64,000 bases of DNA from Catonella morbi ATCC 51271. GTDB lineage: Bacteria; Bacillota; Clostridia; Lachnospirales; Lachnospiraceae. The position numbers were made by a program, and so were the translations under genes. How positions within the stretch are numbered: position 1 is the stretch's first letter; every line of letters starts with the position of its first letter. A model generated the notes under the pieces. The model made no database searches. It was not told where the DNA came from and worked only from the letters and a program-made list of their open reading frames with translations. This document shows, one piece after another, positions 19,101 through 27,973 of the stretch. The stretch covers positions 243,617 through 307,616 of the forward strand of contig NZ_KI535370.1 of assembly GCF_000160035.2 (NCBI RefSeq), written 5' to 3'.

Positions 19101-19129
19101 AATATACCGTTTTTTTCACTCATTAACAA
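19101..19129 (-). promoter_or_regulatory. Promoter of the sugar-binding protein operon
   Basis: TTGTTA (19124-19129) and TATATT (19101-19106) are separated by 17 bases on the minus strand. The -35 box lies immediately after the T run of the regulator gene's terminator, so the operon is transcriptionally separated from its regulators. Confidence 0.55.
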
Positions 19130-19132
19130 TAA

Positions 19133-19180
19133 AAAAAATGGCTAAAAGTATAAAATACTTACACTTTTTAACCATTTTTG
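19133..19180 (-). terminator. Terminator of the two-component regulator genes
   Basis: A long hairpin has AAAATGGTTAAAAAGTGTAAG on one arm and a near-complement, ACTTTTAGCCATTTTTTTT, on the other, and ends in eight T on the minus strand. It lies 50 bases after the AraC-type regulator stop codon. Confidence 0.75.
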
Positions 19181-19228
19181 AGGTTTATTTTTGATAAAAT
19201 GCACAATAATTATACTTTTACCTGATTT

Positions 19229-20833
19229 TTAAATTACTCTTCTATACTCGTTAGGAGTAACACCATACTTCTTTTTAAATACTTGAATAAAGTAGCTGAA
19301 ATCATTATATCCTACCTTCTCAGCGATTTCATAAAGCTTGAATTTATCTTCCGCTATCATTTTTCTTGCAATGTCCATACGTCTGCTTATAAGTAATTGT
19401 AAAAAACTCTGGTTCGTATATTTTTTCAATATCCTGCTAATATAGGTTTTGCTCATATGAAATTTATCTGCAACAGAATCCAGTGTCAAATCTTCACTAT
19501 AATACTCATTTAAATAATCCAGAATACGCTTCGCCATGTTTTGATATCTTTCATCAAAATTTTTATCATTCTGAACTGCCAATAATGTAAAACATTTCGA
19601 CAGATATTGAATAATTTCATTCAGAGAATCCGCATTGCTAATTACCTTGATGCCATCCTGTAAAAACAAATAATCATATTTCCCATAAGACTTTCCTTTT
19701 ATTCTACATAAAAACGGATATCTCATACAGGCTACCAACAAATCTAATGCCATATATTTACAATCATTTAATTCCACATTTTTATCTCTGAATATTTCTT
19801 CAATAACTTTATTAGCTTCATCAATTTGTCCTGTATATATTTTTATGAATAATCTTTGCTTTTGTCCCTGTGTTATTTCATACTTATGTTCTTGTGTATC
19901 CTCTAAATCTTTATAAGATACAATAGTATTTTCACCCAAATATACACTCTGGCTACATGCTTCACAGGCTTCCAAATATTTAATATTTGTAAGACAGACA
20001 TCTGTCTCCACATTACTGATACCAACACATATCTTGTAGTTTATGACTTCATTGGCAACTTTTTTTAATTTTTCCGTTGCCATAATGCTTTGTTCCATAC
20101 AATATCTGTCTGTATCACTGCCGGTAAATAATAAAATGAAATTGAAATGAAGGCTCACATCATCATATTCACATAATACTTCCATGCAGAATTCTTTCAA
20201 GACTTCAACACCTATATTAAGAAATGCATACTGTTCCTGCCATATATTCTCTCCTTCCGGATTAGAATCTTCTTTGGTAATAGCAATACAAATATATTTT
20301 TCTATATGAATGCCTATCGAATTTGTACGTTCTCCCAACTCAGACTGATTTAAAATCCTGCCGTGGAGCAAGTCATTTACAAATTTGCTTCTGATATAAG
20401 GTATTTCTTTTTCAAAATTTTCCTGTAAGTCTATATAATATTTATTATTTTTCTTCTCTTCATTTATATCATTGCACAATTTTTTTATCAGCTTATCCAG
20501 TTTAATGAAATTCATCGGTTTTAACAAATAATCTGAAACTCCTAACCTTATTGCCTCCTGTGCAAATTCAAAGTTATCATATCCCGTCAAAAACACTATT
20601 TTAAGCTTTTCATTTATTTTTTTAGCCTCACAGGCAAATTCAAGTCCATCCATTTCAGGCATTTTTATATCTGTGAATATGATATCAATGTCATTTGCCT
20701 TTACCTTTTGAATGCCTTCCCTTCCATTTTTGGCAGTAGTTACCAATTCACAATCATATTCATTCCAAGGAAAGGATGATAAACCATCCAAAATAATAAA
20801 TTCATCGTCAATAACCATTATTTTTATACTCAT
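19229..20833 (-). CDS. Response regulator, YesN/AraC type
   Basis: This 534-residue protein has a receiver domain at about 1-125 (phospho-acceptor Asp in IIFTDIKMPEMDG, signalling Lys in LLKPMNF), a long middle region at about 130-425 typical of YesN relatives, and two AraC-type helix-turn-helix motifs at the end (VADKFHMSKTYISRI and IAEKVGYNDFSYFIQVFKKKYG). The start at 20833 is set by GGAGG at 20839-20843. It should activate the adjacent sugar operon when phosphorylated by the upstream kinase. Confidence 0.93.
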   Translation of the reverse strand: MSIKIMVIDDEFIILDGLSSFPWNEYDCELVTTAKNGREGIQKVKANDIDIIFTDIKMPEMDGLEFACEAKKINEKLKIVFLTGYDNFEFAQEAIRLGVSDYLLKPMNFIKLDKLIKKLCNDINEEKKNNKYYIDLQENFEKEIPYIRSKFVNDLLHGRILNQSELGERTNSIGIHIEKYICIAITKEDSNPEGENIWQEQYAFLNIGVEVLKEFCMEVLCEYDDVSLHFNFILLFTGSDTDRYCMEQSIMATEKLKKVANEVINYKICVGISNVETDVCLTNIKYLEACEACSQSVYLGENTIVSYKDLEDTQEHKYEITQGQKQRLFIKIYTGQIDEANKVIEEIFRDKNVELNDCKYMALDLLVACMRYPFLCRIKGKSYGKYDYLFLQDGIKVISNADSLNEIIQYLSKCFTLLAVQNDKNFDERYQNMAKRILDYLNEYYSEDLTLDSVADKFHMSKTYISRILKKYTNQSFLQLLISRRMDIARKMIAEDKFKLYEIAEKVGYNDFSYFIQVFKKKYGVTPNEYRRVI

Positions 20834-20858
20834 AATATCCTCCAACAATCATTAATAA

Positions 20859-22640
20859 TCAGTGGGGTGACTGTCGATAAAATATCTCCTGTTTCTTAGC
20901 AAAAGGAATATGCAAAGTCACGGTAGTTCCTTCACCTGCTTGCGAATGGACTGCGAGGCCATATAAATCTCCGTACATAAGCTGTATTCTTTTATGTACG
21001 GCATATAGCCCTAAGTTTGTGTGTGCTTTCTGTTCATCTCCTTCAGCATTCAGTGGTTCTTTAAGTAATTCAGAAACTTTTTCATCTGTCATTCCTATTC
21101 CTGTATCTTTTACAATAATAACTATACATTCATTCTCACGTTTAATACTTATATAGAGCAGGTTTTTATTTTTAGAATTTTCTATTCCATGAATAATTGC
21201 GTTTTCTACAATCGGCTGAATAATCAGTTTAGGGACAGCCTGCTTTAATAGTGATTCATCAATATCATAAATTGTGTCAAATCTATCTTTATAGCGAATA
21301 TGTTGAATATAAATATAATTTTTTACATAATCAAGCTCCTGTTCTATGGTAATTATACTTTTCTTGTTACTGATACTCGCCCTAATTAAGCTACTAATGG
21401 CTGCTACCAAATTACATATTTCAGTTTGCTTCTCCTTAAATGCAAGCCAATTAATTGCATCTAATGTATTATATAAAAAGTGGGGGTTCATTTGTGATTG
21501 AAGTGTCTTAAATTCCATCTCTTTATTCAAAATTTCGCTTTGAGTAACCTTTTGCATCAGCTCATTAATTTCTTTAATCGCTTTATTAAAAATCCTGTTT
21601 AATTTACCTATTTCATCACATCTATTTTCTTTTAAGCGAACAGCAAAATCACCTCGCGAAAATTTTTCCAACGCATTGACTGTATTTTCCAAGGGCGAAA
21701 TTAAACTTTGTGCAATTATAACACTTACAGTAACACCTATAATTATAGTGAGCACAATAATTATTACTGTCAAGTATTGAATGCCTGCTAAATCTTTATT
21801 AATATATCTTAAAGGTATCACTCCCACCGTAGTCCAACCTGTACTATTGGAATGTATGTACACTGCTGTGTATTCATTCTTCCCTTCACTATATGAAAAG
21901 TTCCCTATTGAAAGCTTTTCTTTCAATAATTTTGAAAGTACTGAATCATGTACTATACCACTGATTTTATTCAGATTCTCATCAAAAATCACTACACTGC
22001 CATCACTACCAAAATTAATATTTTTTGCCATTTTTTCAATATAGTTTCTCTTCAAACCAAATCGTATATATCCAATTGGCTTATATGTTTGCAGGTCCTT
22101 AACCATTTTAATCATCTGAATTGTATCAGTATCATTGATATTATTAACCAATACACTTTTTCCTTTAGATAGTTTGGCATTTTCAAACAATATATCTTTA
22201 TCCGGTATTTCGTATTTCTTAGACCATAATGACAGATAATGATTTGTTTCATTTATACCATATATTTCCACATCATTCATGGTAACACTGGAATATATTT
22301 GTAACATAATTCGTCTTATGCGTTTATTTCTTGAATAAAATGAATCATTTTTAGTATCTTCTTTTTCCTGATGTGTATTTAACTCTTCTTGAATAGTCGG
22401 ACTATCTGCCAGAATTTCTATCTTATTTCTCATAAGTCCCATGTAATTATCCAGAGAAATAGAAAACTGTTCAACAATTTCTCTGGTTTGTTCTAATGAT
22501 TGCTTTAAGACTATTTCAGCTGAATAACTGTAAAATACTATTGATAATATTAAGACCAGTGGAAGCAGAATAGTCAAAAAACCTATTATCAATTTAGTAC
22601 GAATACTAAAATCACGAAATCTTTTGAATTTAATAAACAT
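20859..22640 (-). CDS. Sensor histidine kinase, YesM type
   Basis: This 593-residue membrane kinase has a first helix at about 17-37, an extracellular sensor region (about 38-285), a second helix (about 290-315), a HAMP domain, the His_kinase motif QMNPHFLYNTLDAINWL with the phospho-accepting His, and an ATPase domain (IIQPIVENAIIHGIE, DTGIGM). It belongs to the YesM/LytS-like group that pairs with AraC-type regulators. It is probably the sugar sensor for the operon at 14506-19057, and the regulator gene follows it by 25 bases. Confidence 0.93.
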   Translation of the reverse strand: MFIKFKRFRDFSIRTKLIIGFLTILLPLVLILSIVFYSYSAEIVLKQSLEQTREIVEQFSISLDNYMGLMRNKIEILADSPTIQEELNTHQEKEDTKNDSFYSRNKRIRRIMLQIYSSVTMNDVEIYGINETNHYLSLWSKKYEIPDKDILFENAKLSKGKSVLVNNINDTDTIQMIKMVKDLQTYKPIGYIRFGLKRNYIEKMAKNINFGSDGSVVIFDENLNKISGIVHDSVLSKLLKEKLSIGNFSYSEGKNEYTAVYIHSNSTGWTTVGVIPLRYINKDLAGIQYLTVIIIVLTIIIGVTVSVIIAQSLISPLENTVNALEKFSRGDFAVRLKENRCDEIGKLNRIFNKAIKEINELMQKVTQSEILNKEMEFKTLQSQMNPHFLYNTLDAINWLAFKEKQTEICNLVAAISSLIRASISNKKSIITIEQELDYVKNYIYIQHIRYKDRFDTIYDIDESLLKQAVPKLIIQPIVENAIIHGIENSKNKNLLYISIKRENECIVIIVKDTGIGMTDEKVSELLKEPLNAEGDEQKAHTNLGLYAVHKRIQLMYGDLYGLAVHSQAGEGTTVTLHIPFAKKQEIFYRQSPH

Positions 22641-23379
22641 AAAAACTCCTTATAAACATCAGCTTCTGGCTCTTAAAAATATACCCTTTATAGTATTTCA
22701 AATTTTGTTGAAATTTAAATAACTCACATAATATAATCATATAACTGCTATTTCTATCAAAACATGATATCATACATTATTTATACAACTATGTAAATAC
22801 AGTTTTACCAGTACGCTAGTTCACCATTATGCTACCATTATGCTATACATTTGCATGAAATATGTTTCAAGCTTCTGACTTGTAGCCCGCATCTCTGTTT
22901 TTCCCTATCGTTATTCTTCAGATATTTCAGCAATAATGTTAAACCCTAATACCAGTAAATTAGTTTTATATTTACTTGATGGAGCCTCACAACATCTTTA
23001 TCATTTTAACCTTACAACTGTATTGTTCATACTCCATGTTGTAATTTAATAATTCAACAGCTTATCATCCATATTATCCCATTTCATATCACTTATTCAA
23101 CTTCTAAAATATTGCGAAATTTAGCATTGTAGGAAAATTTACAAACGTGTACAACTAATGCCAACACAATTAATTATGGTGATTGGCATACTTTTAAAAA
23201 AGTATATCATTTAACCAGCATTTTTCAAATAATTTATCTAAATTTTCACAATTGTCTTATGTGCAAGACAATATCCAACCATTTTTGTCTTGTCGATAAG
23301 ACACTATGTTACTCCCCATTTCCTTGCACCTGTTCTTTTTCTCTGCTATATTATTACTATCAATTCCCAGGAGGCATTT
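22641..23379. other. Intergenic region with hairpin and palindromes
   Basis: About 740 bases contain no convincing gene. Visible items are a short direct repeat (CCATTATGCTA twice at about 22825-22845) and a hairpin at 23158-23189, in which ATGCCAA and TTGGCAT flank a second CAC/GTG pair and a short T run follows. It also holds two TTGTCTT palindromes before the glycosylase gene (23251-23303). The base composition is even more AT-rich than the flanks, like decayed DNA. Confidence 0.5.
23251..23303. promoter_or_regulatory. Two TTGTCTT/AAGACAA palindromes upstream of the glycosylase gene
   Basis: TTGTCTTATGTGCAAGACAA (about 23252-23271) and TTGTCTTGTCGATAAGACA (about 23286-23304) match the pair in front of the DUF4143 ATPase at 14128-14176. 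The bases that follow the first site (ATATCC plus a T-rich run) are also shared. They lie 80-130 bases before the ATG, where a promoter is expected. Confidence 0.55.
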
Positions 23380-23859
23380 ATGACAAAATACAGCTTTCCA
23401 CCACTTATAAACTCATCTGCAAAAATCCTGATTCTTGGCTCTCTTCCGGGTGAAGAATCCTTGAAACAAGCTCAGTATTATGCACATCCACGCAATGCCT
23501 TCTGGAAGATTATGTTTACTGTTTTTAATGAAGCCTACAGTGAAGACTACTCTGTAAAATGTGAGCTTCTCCTTAAAAATCATATAGCTCTTTGGGATAT
23601 GGTGCATAGCGGTAACCGTGAAGGCTCTCTTGATTCCGATATTAAGAATGAAATCCCAAACGACATTGAGGGATTGTTAAATGAATATCAAAGTATTTCA
23701 ACCATTCTTTTAAATGGAAAAAAGGCAGAAGCGATGTATAGAAGATATTTTAATCAAATACCTGTACATACTATCACTCTGCCTTCTACAAGCCCTGCAA
23801 ATGCAAGGGTTACATTTACTGAAAAACTTAATTTTTGGAAAGATGCTTTATCTTTCTAA
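23380..23859 (+). CDS. DNA-deoxyinosine/uracil glycosylase family protein
   Basis: This 159-residue member of the uracil-DNA glycosylase superfamily is closest in pattern to the hypoxanthine-DNA glycosylase group. The first active-site motif is GSLPG (20-24), followed by YAHPRNAFW (about 34-42) and a second motif STSPANA (about 136-142). It would excise deaminated bases. The ATG at 23380 follows AGGAGG by five bases. A longer frame starting 90 bases upstream has no site and a hydrophobic, non-homologous lead. Its 3' end is duplicated beyond the next gene, and a fragment of its middle lies at 14196-14372. Confidence 0.88.
   Translation: MTKYSFPPLINSSAKILILGSLPGEESLKQAQYYAHPRNAFWKIMFTVFNEAYSEDYSVKCELLLKNHIALWDMVHSGNREGSLDSDIKNEIPNDIEGLLNEYQSISTILLNGKKAEAMYRRYFNQIPVHTITLPSTSPANARVTFTEKLNFWKDALSF
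23719..23808 (+). repeat. 90-bp direct repeat, copy 1 (inside glycosylase gene)
   Basis: Positions 23719-23808 and 24978-25067 agree at 89 of 90 bases (T23763 versus C25022). The repeats flank the Rpn-type nuclease gene and have a period of 1259 bases. Confidence 0.9.
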
Positions 23860-23867
23860 AGACTCTA

Positions 23868-24767
23868 TTAGCAAATTCCATATTCCTTGTAAAGTTCATG
23901 TCTTTTTTCTTCATTTTCTAAAGCATCTTTAACAGCATCATTCTTGCCTTCTGACAGTAAAAGGCTGATTAACTTTGCCAGACAATTCTCTCCTTTTTCT
24001 ACACCTCTTGCTTCTGCTCTTTCAAACATAGGTTCAAAAAATTTCTCCATGGATTTTCCTCCTTCTTCACTTTCCTCTGGTATAGTTACAATTTCACCTG
24101 TAAGCTTCAAAATAAGTTCACATATTTCTTCAGGATGATTTAATTCTGTACTTTCCGAAGTATGATTACTTCCATTCACCAAATAGTCTGCCAAGAGTCT
24201 AAAGTCCTTCTTAAACTTATTTATATCATCTTCAGTCATCTTTTTCAAGTCTATCAAGTTAACCTTATAATCACTTACATACTTTGTTATTGTTCCTTCC
24301 AATTTAAGCCTTTCACACAATGTAATTTTATGTTTCCATTCTTCTTCACCATAATATATAACAAAGGTTATTACAGGAAAAATATCTGATTTTTCTTCCA
24401 TAATTTCTATATTTTTAGCACTCTCAAAATTTCTTCTTTTTCTGCCGGCTTTTTCGGCTAATTGAGTTCTATAAGATGCTCCATCATACGAAAGTATCCT
24501 AAATACCATGTCTTCATCAGGTATATCCTGATTTTCAATTCCAATCAAGGAAATAACTATTCCCTGCTTTTTCCAAAGTTTTACTACATCCCTGTCCTGA
24601 AACCTGTGTCTGCTGTCATCCCCTTTATATTGACTCCAACTTGGTATGTCAAGCAATTCATCTTCTTTAACCACCTGCTCACCATCAAACATAATTCCAT
24701 TAACAAAGGTCGCAAATACATCATTAAACATTAATAGTTTCTTTTCTAAAATATCCTTCTCTCCCAA
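23868..24767 (-). CDS. Rpn-family PD-(D/E)XK nuclease/putative transposase
   Basis: This 299-residue protein matches the Rpn family of recombination-promoting nucleases, often called putative transposases. The opening GEKDILEKKLLMFNDVFATFVNGIMF is the usual start of these proteins in Lachnospiraceae, with the catalytic-fold segments RILSYDGASYRTQL and PVITFVIYYGEEEW. The start is a TTG at 24767, five bases after AGGAAAGGAG. A longer frame has a hydrophobic lead without a site. It is convergent with the glycosylase gene (8-base gap) and lies between two 90-bp direct repeats, which suggests that it arrived or was duplicated by recombination. Confidence 0.82.
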   Translation of the reverse strand: MGEKDILEKKLLMFNDVFATFVNGIMFDGEQVVKEDELLDIPSWSQYKGDDSRHRFQDRDVVKLWKKQGIVISLIGIENQDIPDEDMVFRILSYDGASYRTQLAEKAGRKRRNFESAKNIEIMEEKSDIFPVITFVIYYGEEEWKHKITLCERLKLEGTITKYVSDYKVNLIDLKKMTEDDINKFKKDFRLLADYLVNGSNHTSESTELNHPEEICELILKLTGEIVTIPEESEEGGKSMEKFFEPMFERAEARGVEKGENCLAKLISLLLSEGKNDAVKDALENEEKRHELYKEYGIC

Positions 24768-24977
24768 TTTTTCTCCTTTCCTATTAAAAGCACCAACTAC
24801 ATAAAACCAATTTTTTGGATTTAACAGTTTGAAAATAATAATTTTGAAATAACAAATAATTCTTAGACCGGTATAGATCAAAAGCTTCAAGGAATATTAT
24901 AATATATTTTTTTGAAATTGTGATCAGCAAATTAGACAAACTTTTTTTAATTAACTATACACAATAAACAAAATTTT

Positions 24978-25067
24978 AAAAAGGCAGAAGCGATGTATAG
25001 AAGATATTTTAATCAAATACCCGTACATACTATCACTCTGCCTTCTACAAGCCCTGCAAATGCAAGG
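24978..25067 (+). repeat. 90-bp direct repeat, copy 2
   Basis: This is the second copy of the glycosylase 3' segment. It starts abruptly after a stretch of unrelated AT-rich DNA. Confidence 0.9.
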
Positions 25068-25130
25068 TTAAATTTTGAAGAAAAACTTAGTCTTTGGAAA
25101 AATGCAATCAATCTCCGGAATCTAACTTAA
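24978..25130 (+). pseudogene. 3' end of a second DNA glycosylase gene copy
   Basis: The frame of the intact gene continues through this copy (KAEAMYRRYFNQIPVHTITL, then STSPANARLNFEEKLSLW) and ends at TAA 25128-25130, 23 bases inside the convergent lepA gene. The last 20 codons differ from those of the intact copy (ARLNFEEKL against ARVTFTEKL), so the two tails are diverged versions of one gene. The simplest reading is that this tail is the original end of the gene next to lepA. Confidence 0.75.
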
Positions 25131-26925
25131 GCACACTCATAAATGCACTCTGAGGTATCTCCACATTACCTACCTCTCTCATCCTCTTCTTACCTTCCTT
25201 CTGCTTCTCAAGGAGCTTTCTCTTTCTGGAAATATCTCCGCCGTAGCACTTTGCAAGCACGTCTTTACGCATAGCTCTTACAGTTTCTCTGGCAATTATC
25301 TTACTTCCGATAGCTGCCTGAATAGGAACTTCAAAGAGCTGGCGAGGAATTTCATTTTTAAGCTTCTCACACATTTTCTTAGCTCTTTCATAAGCACCCT
25401 CTTTAACTATAATAAAGGAAAGGGCATCCACCGATTCTCTGTTTATCAGAATATCCATTTTTACAAGTTCTGCTTTCTGATAGCCCTTAAACTCATAGTC
25501 AAAGGAAGCATAGCCCCTAGAACGGGATTTAAGCGCATCAAAGAAATCGTAAATTATTTCATTTAACGGAAGGTCATACTTGATAACTACCCTTGTTTCC
25601 TCGATATAGTCCATTCCGTTATTTACACCTCGCCTTTCCTGACAAAGCTTCATAATAGAACCGAGGTACTCTGTAGTCACCATAATCTCAGCCTTAACTA
25701 TCGGCTCTTCCATATAATCAATCTCTGACGGATCAGGTAAATTGGAAGGATTGGTTATATCAAGCACTGTACCGTCTGTCTTATGTATTTTGTACACAAC
25801 ACTCGGAGCAGTTGCCACAAGGTCTATATCATAGTCACGTTCAAGTCTTTCCTGCACTACATCCAAATGCAGTAACCCAAGGAAGCCGCATCTGAAACCA
25901 AAACCAAGAGCAATAGAGGTTTCAGGCTCAAACTGAAGTGCAGCATCATTTAATTGAAGTTTTTCAAGAGCATCTCTAAGGTCTGAATAATGTGCTCCGT
26001 CAGCAGGGTAAAGCCCACAGTAAACCATAGGAAGCACCCTCTTATACCCCGGTAATGCCTCATCACAAGGATTGTCCTTATCAGTAATTGTATCTCCGAC
26101 CTTAGTCTGTCTCAGGTCTTTAATGCTTGCAGTAATGTAGCCAACCATGCCGGCTGTAAGTTCTTCACAAGGAATGAACTGTCCTGCACCAAAGGTACCT
26201 ACTTCAACTACTTCCTCAACTTCGCTTGACCGGAACATCTTTATCTTAGTGCCTTTTTTCACAGTACCTTCCATAAGTCTTGCAAATACAATAACTCCCT
26301 TATAAGAATCATACAAAGAATTGAAAATAAGTGCCTTAAGAGGATTCTCAGCCTTGCCTGACGGAGCCGGTACCTTGTTCACTACAGCTTCAAGTACGTC
26401 TTCTATATTTAAACCGTTTTTAGCCGAAATAAGCGGAGCATCATGAGCTTCTATACCTATGATATCCTCTATTTCTTCTTTTACCCTGTCAGGATCTGCA
26501 CTTGGTAAGTCTACCTTATTTATAACAGGCACTATGGTAAGGTCGTGCTCTAAGGCAAGATACACATTTGCAAGTGTCTGTGCCTCTACTCCCTGAGAAG
26601 CATCCACCACAAGGATGGCTCCCTCACAGGCCGCAAGGCTTCTTGAAACTTCGTAGTTAAAGTCCACATGCCCCGGAGTGTCAATAAGATTGAAGATATA
26701 TTCTTCTCCGTCCTTAGCCTTATATACTACTCTTACCGCTTGAGAACGAATGGTAATTCCGCGTTCTCTTTCAAGATCCATATTGTCAAGTATCTGATCC
26801 TGCATCTCTCTTTTGGTAAGGGTTCCTGTTGCTTCTATTATTCTGTCCGCAAGAGTTGACTTGCCATGGTCAATATGCGCTATTATGCAAAAATTTCTGA
26901 TATTCTTTGTATTTATTTCTGACAT
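25108..26925 (-). CDS. lepA: Elongation factor 4 (LepA)
   Basis: This 605-residue translational GTPase has G1 [10 protein letters not shown]3 DTPGHVDF and G4 NKVD, the EF-G-like domains, and the LepA-specific C-terminal domain ending in [17 protein letters not shown]. It back-translocates or remodels stalled ribosomes. The ATG at 26925 follows GGAGA. An ATG 12 bases upstream overlaps that site and is not favoured. Its last 23 bases overlap the glycosylase remnant on the other strand. Confidence 0.97.
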   Translation of the reverse strand: MSEINTKNIRNFCIIAHIDHGKSTLADRIIEATGTLTKREMQDQILDNMDLERERGITIRSQAVRVVYKAKDGEEYIFNLIDTPGHVDFNYEVSRSLAACEGAILVVDASQGVEAQTLANVYLALEHDLTIVPVINKVDLPSADPDRVKEEIEDIIGIEAHDAPLISAKNGLNIEDVLEAVVNKVPAPSGKAENPLKALIFNSLYDSYKGVIVFARLMEGTVKKGTKIKMFRSSEVEEVVEVGTFGAGQFIPCEELTAGMVGYITASIKDLRQTKVGDTITDKDNPCDEALPGYKRVLPMVYCGLYPADGAHYSDLRDALEKLQLNDAALQFEPETSIALGFGFRCGFLGLLHLDVVQERLERDYDIDLVATAPSVVYKIHKTDGTVLDITNPSNLPDPSEIDYMEEPIVKAEIMVTTEYLGSIMKLCQERRGVNNGMDYIEETRVVIKYDLPLNEIIYDFFDALKSRSRGYASFDYEFKGYQKAELVKMDILINRESVDALSFIIVKEGAYERAKKMCEKLKNEIPRQLFEVPIQAAIGSKIIARETVRAMRKDVLAKCYGGDISRKRKLLEKQKEGKKRMREVGNVEIPQSAFMSVLKLDSGD

Positions 26926-26949
26926 TCTTTTCTCCATGATATTAGTCTA

Positions 26950-27002
26950 AATTATTCACAAAATATCGGTTAAGCATATAATCAACCTATGTGTGAATAA
27001 TT
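26950..27002. repeat. Short MITE-like repeat (53 bases) upstream of lepA
   Basis: The terminal 11-base inverted repeats are identical to the ends of the longer copies at 33102 and 60160, but the interior is only 31 bases. It is probably a deletion derivative of the family. Confidence 0.55.
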
Positions 27003-27157
27003 CGATATTGATGATATGCTATGTTTACCTGCATGAAAACTTGTCTTTTATCCGGGTAAGAAAAGCATATTATCTTTATGTTCTGTTACTAATTAATCTA
27101 ACTAATACAGATTACAGTATTTTTAAAAATTTATCAAGTAAAATTCATTTAAATCTG

Positions 27158-27186
27158 TTGACAATCTTGTAATTTTGTATTAAAGT
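27158..27186 (+). promoter_or_regulatory. Promoter of rpsT
   Basis: A consensus TTGACA (27158-27163) is followed after 17 bases by TAAAGT (27181-27186); a TATTAA two bases earlier is an alternative -10. The transcript would have a leader of about 75 bases. Confidence 0.6.
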
Positions 27187-27267
27187 TATTTAGTGTGTTT
27201 GCGTTAAGCGTCCGTGTCCGGATTAATGAAACACTTTTAATCAAACAATGATAATGGAGGTGTTAAA

Positions 27268-27531
27268 TTGGCTAATATTAAATCTGCAAAGAAAAGAATC
27301 AAAGTTGCTGCAAAGAAGACTCTTAGAAATAAAATGATTACTTCTAGAGTTAAGACTCTTGTAAAGAAAGTTGTTTCTGCTGTTGCTTTAAGTGATAATG
27401 AGGCAGCTAAGGTTGCTCTTGCTCCTGCTGTTGCTGCTATTGATAAGGCTGCAAACAAGGGCGTATATCACAGAAAAACAGCTTCCAGAAAGATTTCCCG
27501 CCTTACAAAGTCTGTTAACAAACTTGCGTAA
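27268..27531 (+). CDS. rpsT: 30S ribosomal protein S20
   Basis: This 87-residue, strongly basic protein has the S20 signature (ANIKSAKKRIKVAAKKTLRNK at the start, GVYHRKTASRKISRLTKSVNKL at the end). It starts with TTG at 27268 behind GGAGGTG, as rpsT often does. It binds 16S rRNA early in 30S assembly. The gene is divergent from lepA, the usual neighbourhood in Firmicutes. Confidence 0.97.
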   Translation: MANIKSAKKRIKVAAKKTLRNKMITSRVKTLVKKVVSAVALSDNEAAKVALAPAVAAIDKAANKGVYHRKTASRKISRLTKSVNKLA

Positions 27532-27550
27532 ATAAGTTTATATTATATAA

Positions 27551-27641
27551 AAGTGTGTGCCTGCACACACTTCGCGCGCGAGCGGATGCCGTAAGGCAAA
27601 CTTCACTGCCGCGAGCTGCGCATCCCTCGGAGAGATTTTTT
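27551..27641 (+). ncRNA. GC-rich structured element after rpsT
   Basis: Two structures follow the rpsT stop. The first is a hairpin, AAGTGTGTGC/GCACACACTT, at 27551-27572. The second is a stem of GAGCGGATGC (27580-27589) with GCATCCCTC (27620-27628) that encloses a GCC-GTAA-GGC hairpin with a GNRA loop, followed by GAGAGATTTTTT. The stretch is far more GC-rich than its surroundings and contains CGCGCGCG. It may be the rpsT terminator, a small RNA or a remnant of foreign DNA. Confidence 0.45.
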
Positions 27642-27679
27642 AATATAAAATTTCTTCAAAATTTTTTATTAAAAAAATT

Positions 27680-27716
27680 GTCACCATATCGTCATCAGTA
27701 TGGTGGCTTTTTTCTT
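27680..27716 (+). terminator. Intrinsic terminator
   Basis: GTCACCATA and TATGGTGGC flank a 13-base loop and are followed by TTTTTT. It closes the rpsT transcript before the three-gene operon. Confidence 0.75.
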
Positions 27717-27973
27717 TTAAATAATGGCTTTTTTCCCGATATTTCATTTGCAAATTTTAGGCTTTTATTTTATACTTTTTATACCCATATTATTTTATTA
27801 TTTAATCTTGTGGAAGAGGCGACCGGGGATATCGTCTATATTAAAATAATTCGTATAAATATGTTCGAAATAGGCAGATTGTACATAGGTGAGATTAAGA
27901 GATATGTTGATGCTGATACCGCACCTTTGTAACATTCTGTTTATATGCGGAGCAAAGACTGGGAGAGAGTTTT
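27717..27973 (+). other. Leader of the vWA/PurA-like operon, with a possible coding remnant
   Basis: A frame at about 27808-27932 reads NLVEEATGDIVYIKII, then MFEIGRLYIGEIKRYVDADTAP, which looks like real protein but has no ribosome binding site and no visible beginning. It could be the tail of a lost gene or a short unannotated product. The promoter of the operon should lie here; TATATT at about 27836 is one candidate -10. Confidence 0.35.

Larger units (their letters stand above)
26926..27267. other. Divergent intergenic region between lepA and rpsT
   Basis: This 340-base region holds promoters in both directions. A perfect 11-base inverted repeat (AATTATTCACA at 26950-26960, TGTGAATAATT at 26992-27002) matches the ends of the MITE-like family. 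The rpsT promoter lies at 27158-27186. No other gene is seen. Confidence 0.6.

Noticed and set aside
22825..22845. CCATTATGCTA direct repeats as a CRISPR or attachment site
   Set aside because: Only two adjacent short copies, no spacers, no integrase gene nearby.
23290..23379. Longer N-terminus for the DNA glycosylase
   Set aside because: The extra 30 residues are hydrophobic and lack a ribosome binding site, while AGGAGG sits before the ATG at 23380.
27555..27932. 125-residue plus-strand frame across the rpsT downstream region
   Set aside because: The first two thirds run through the GC-rich hairpin block and a terminator and have no protein character; only the last 40 codons look coding, and these are noted as a possible remnant.
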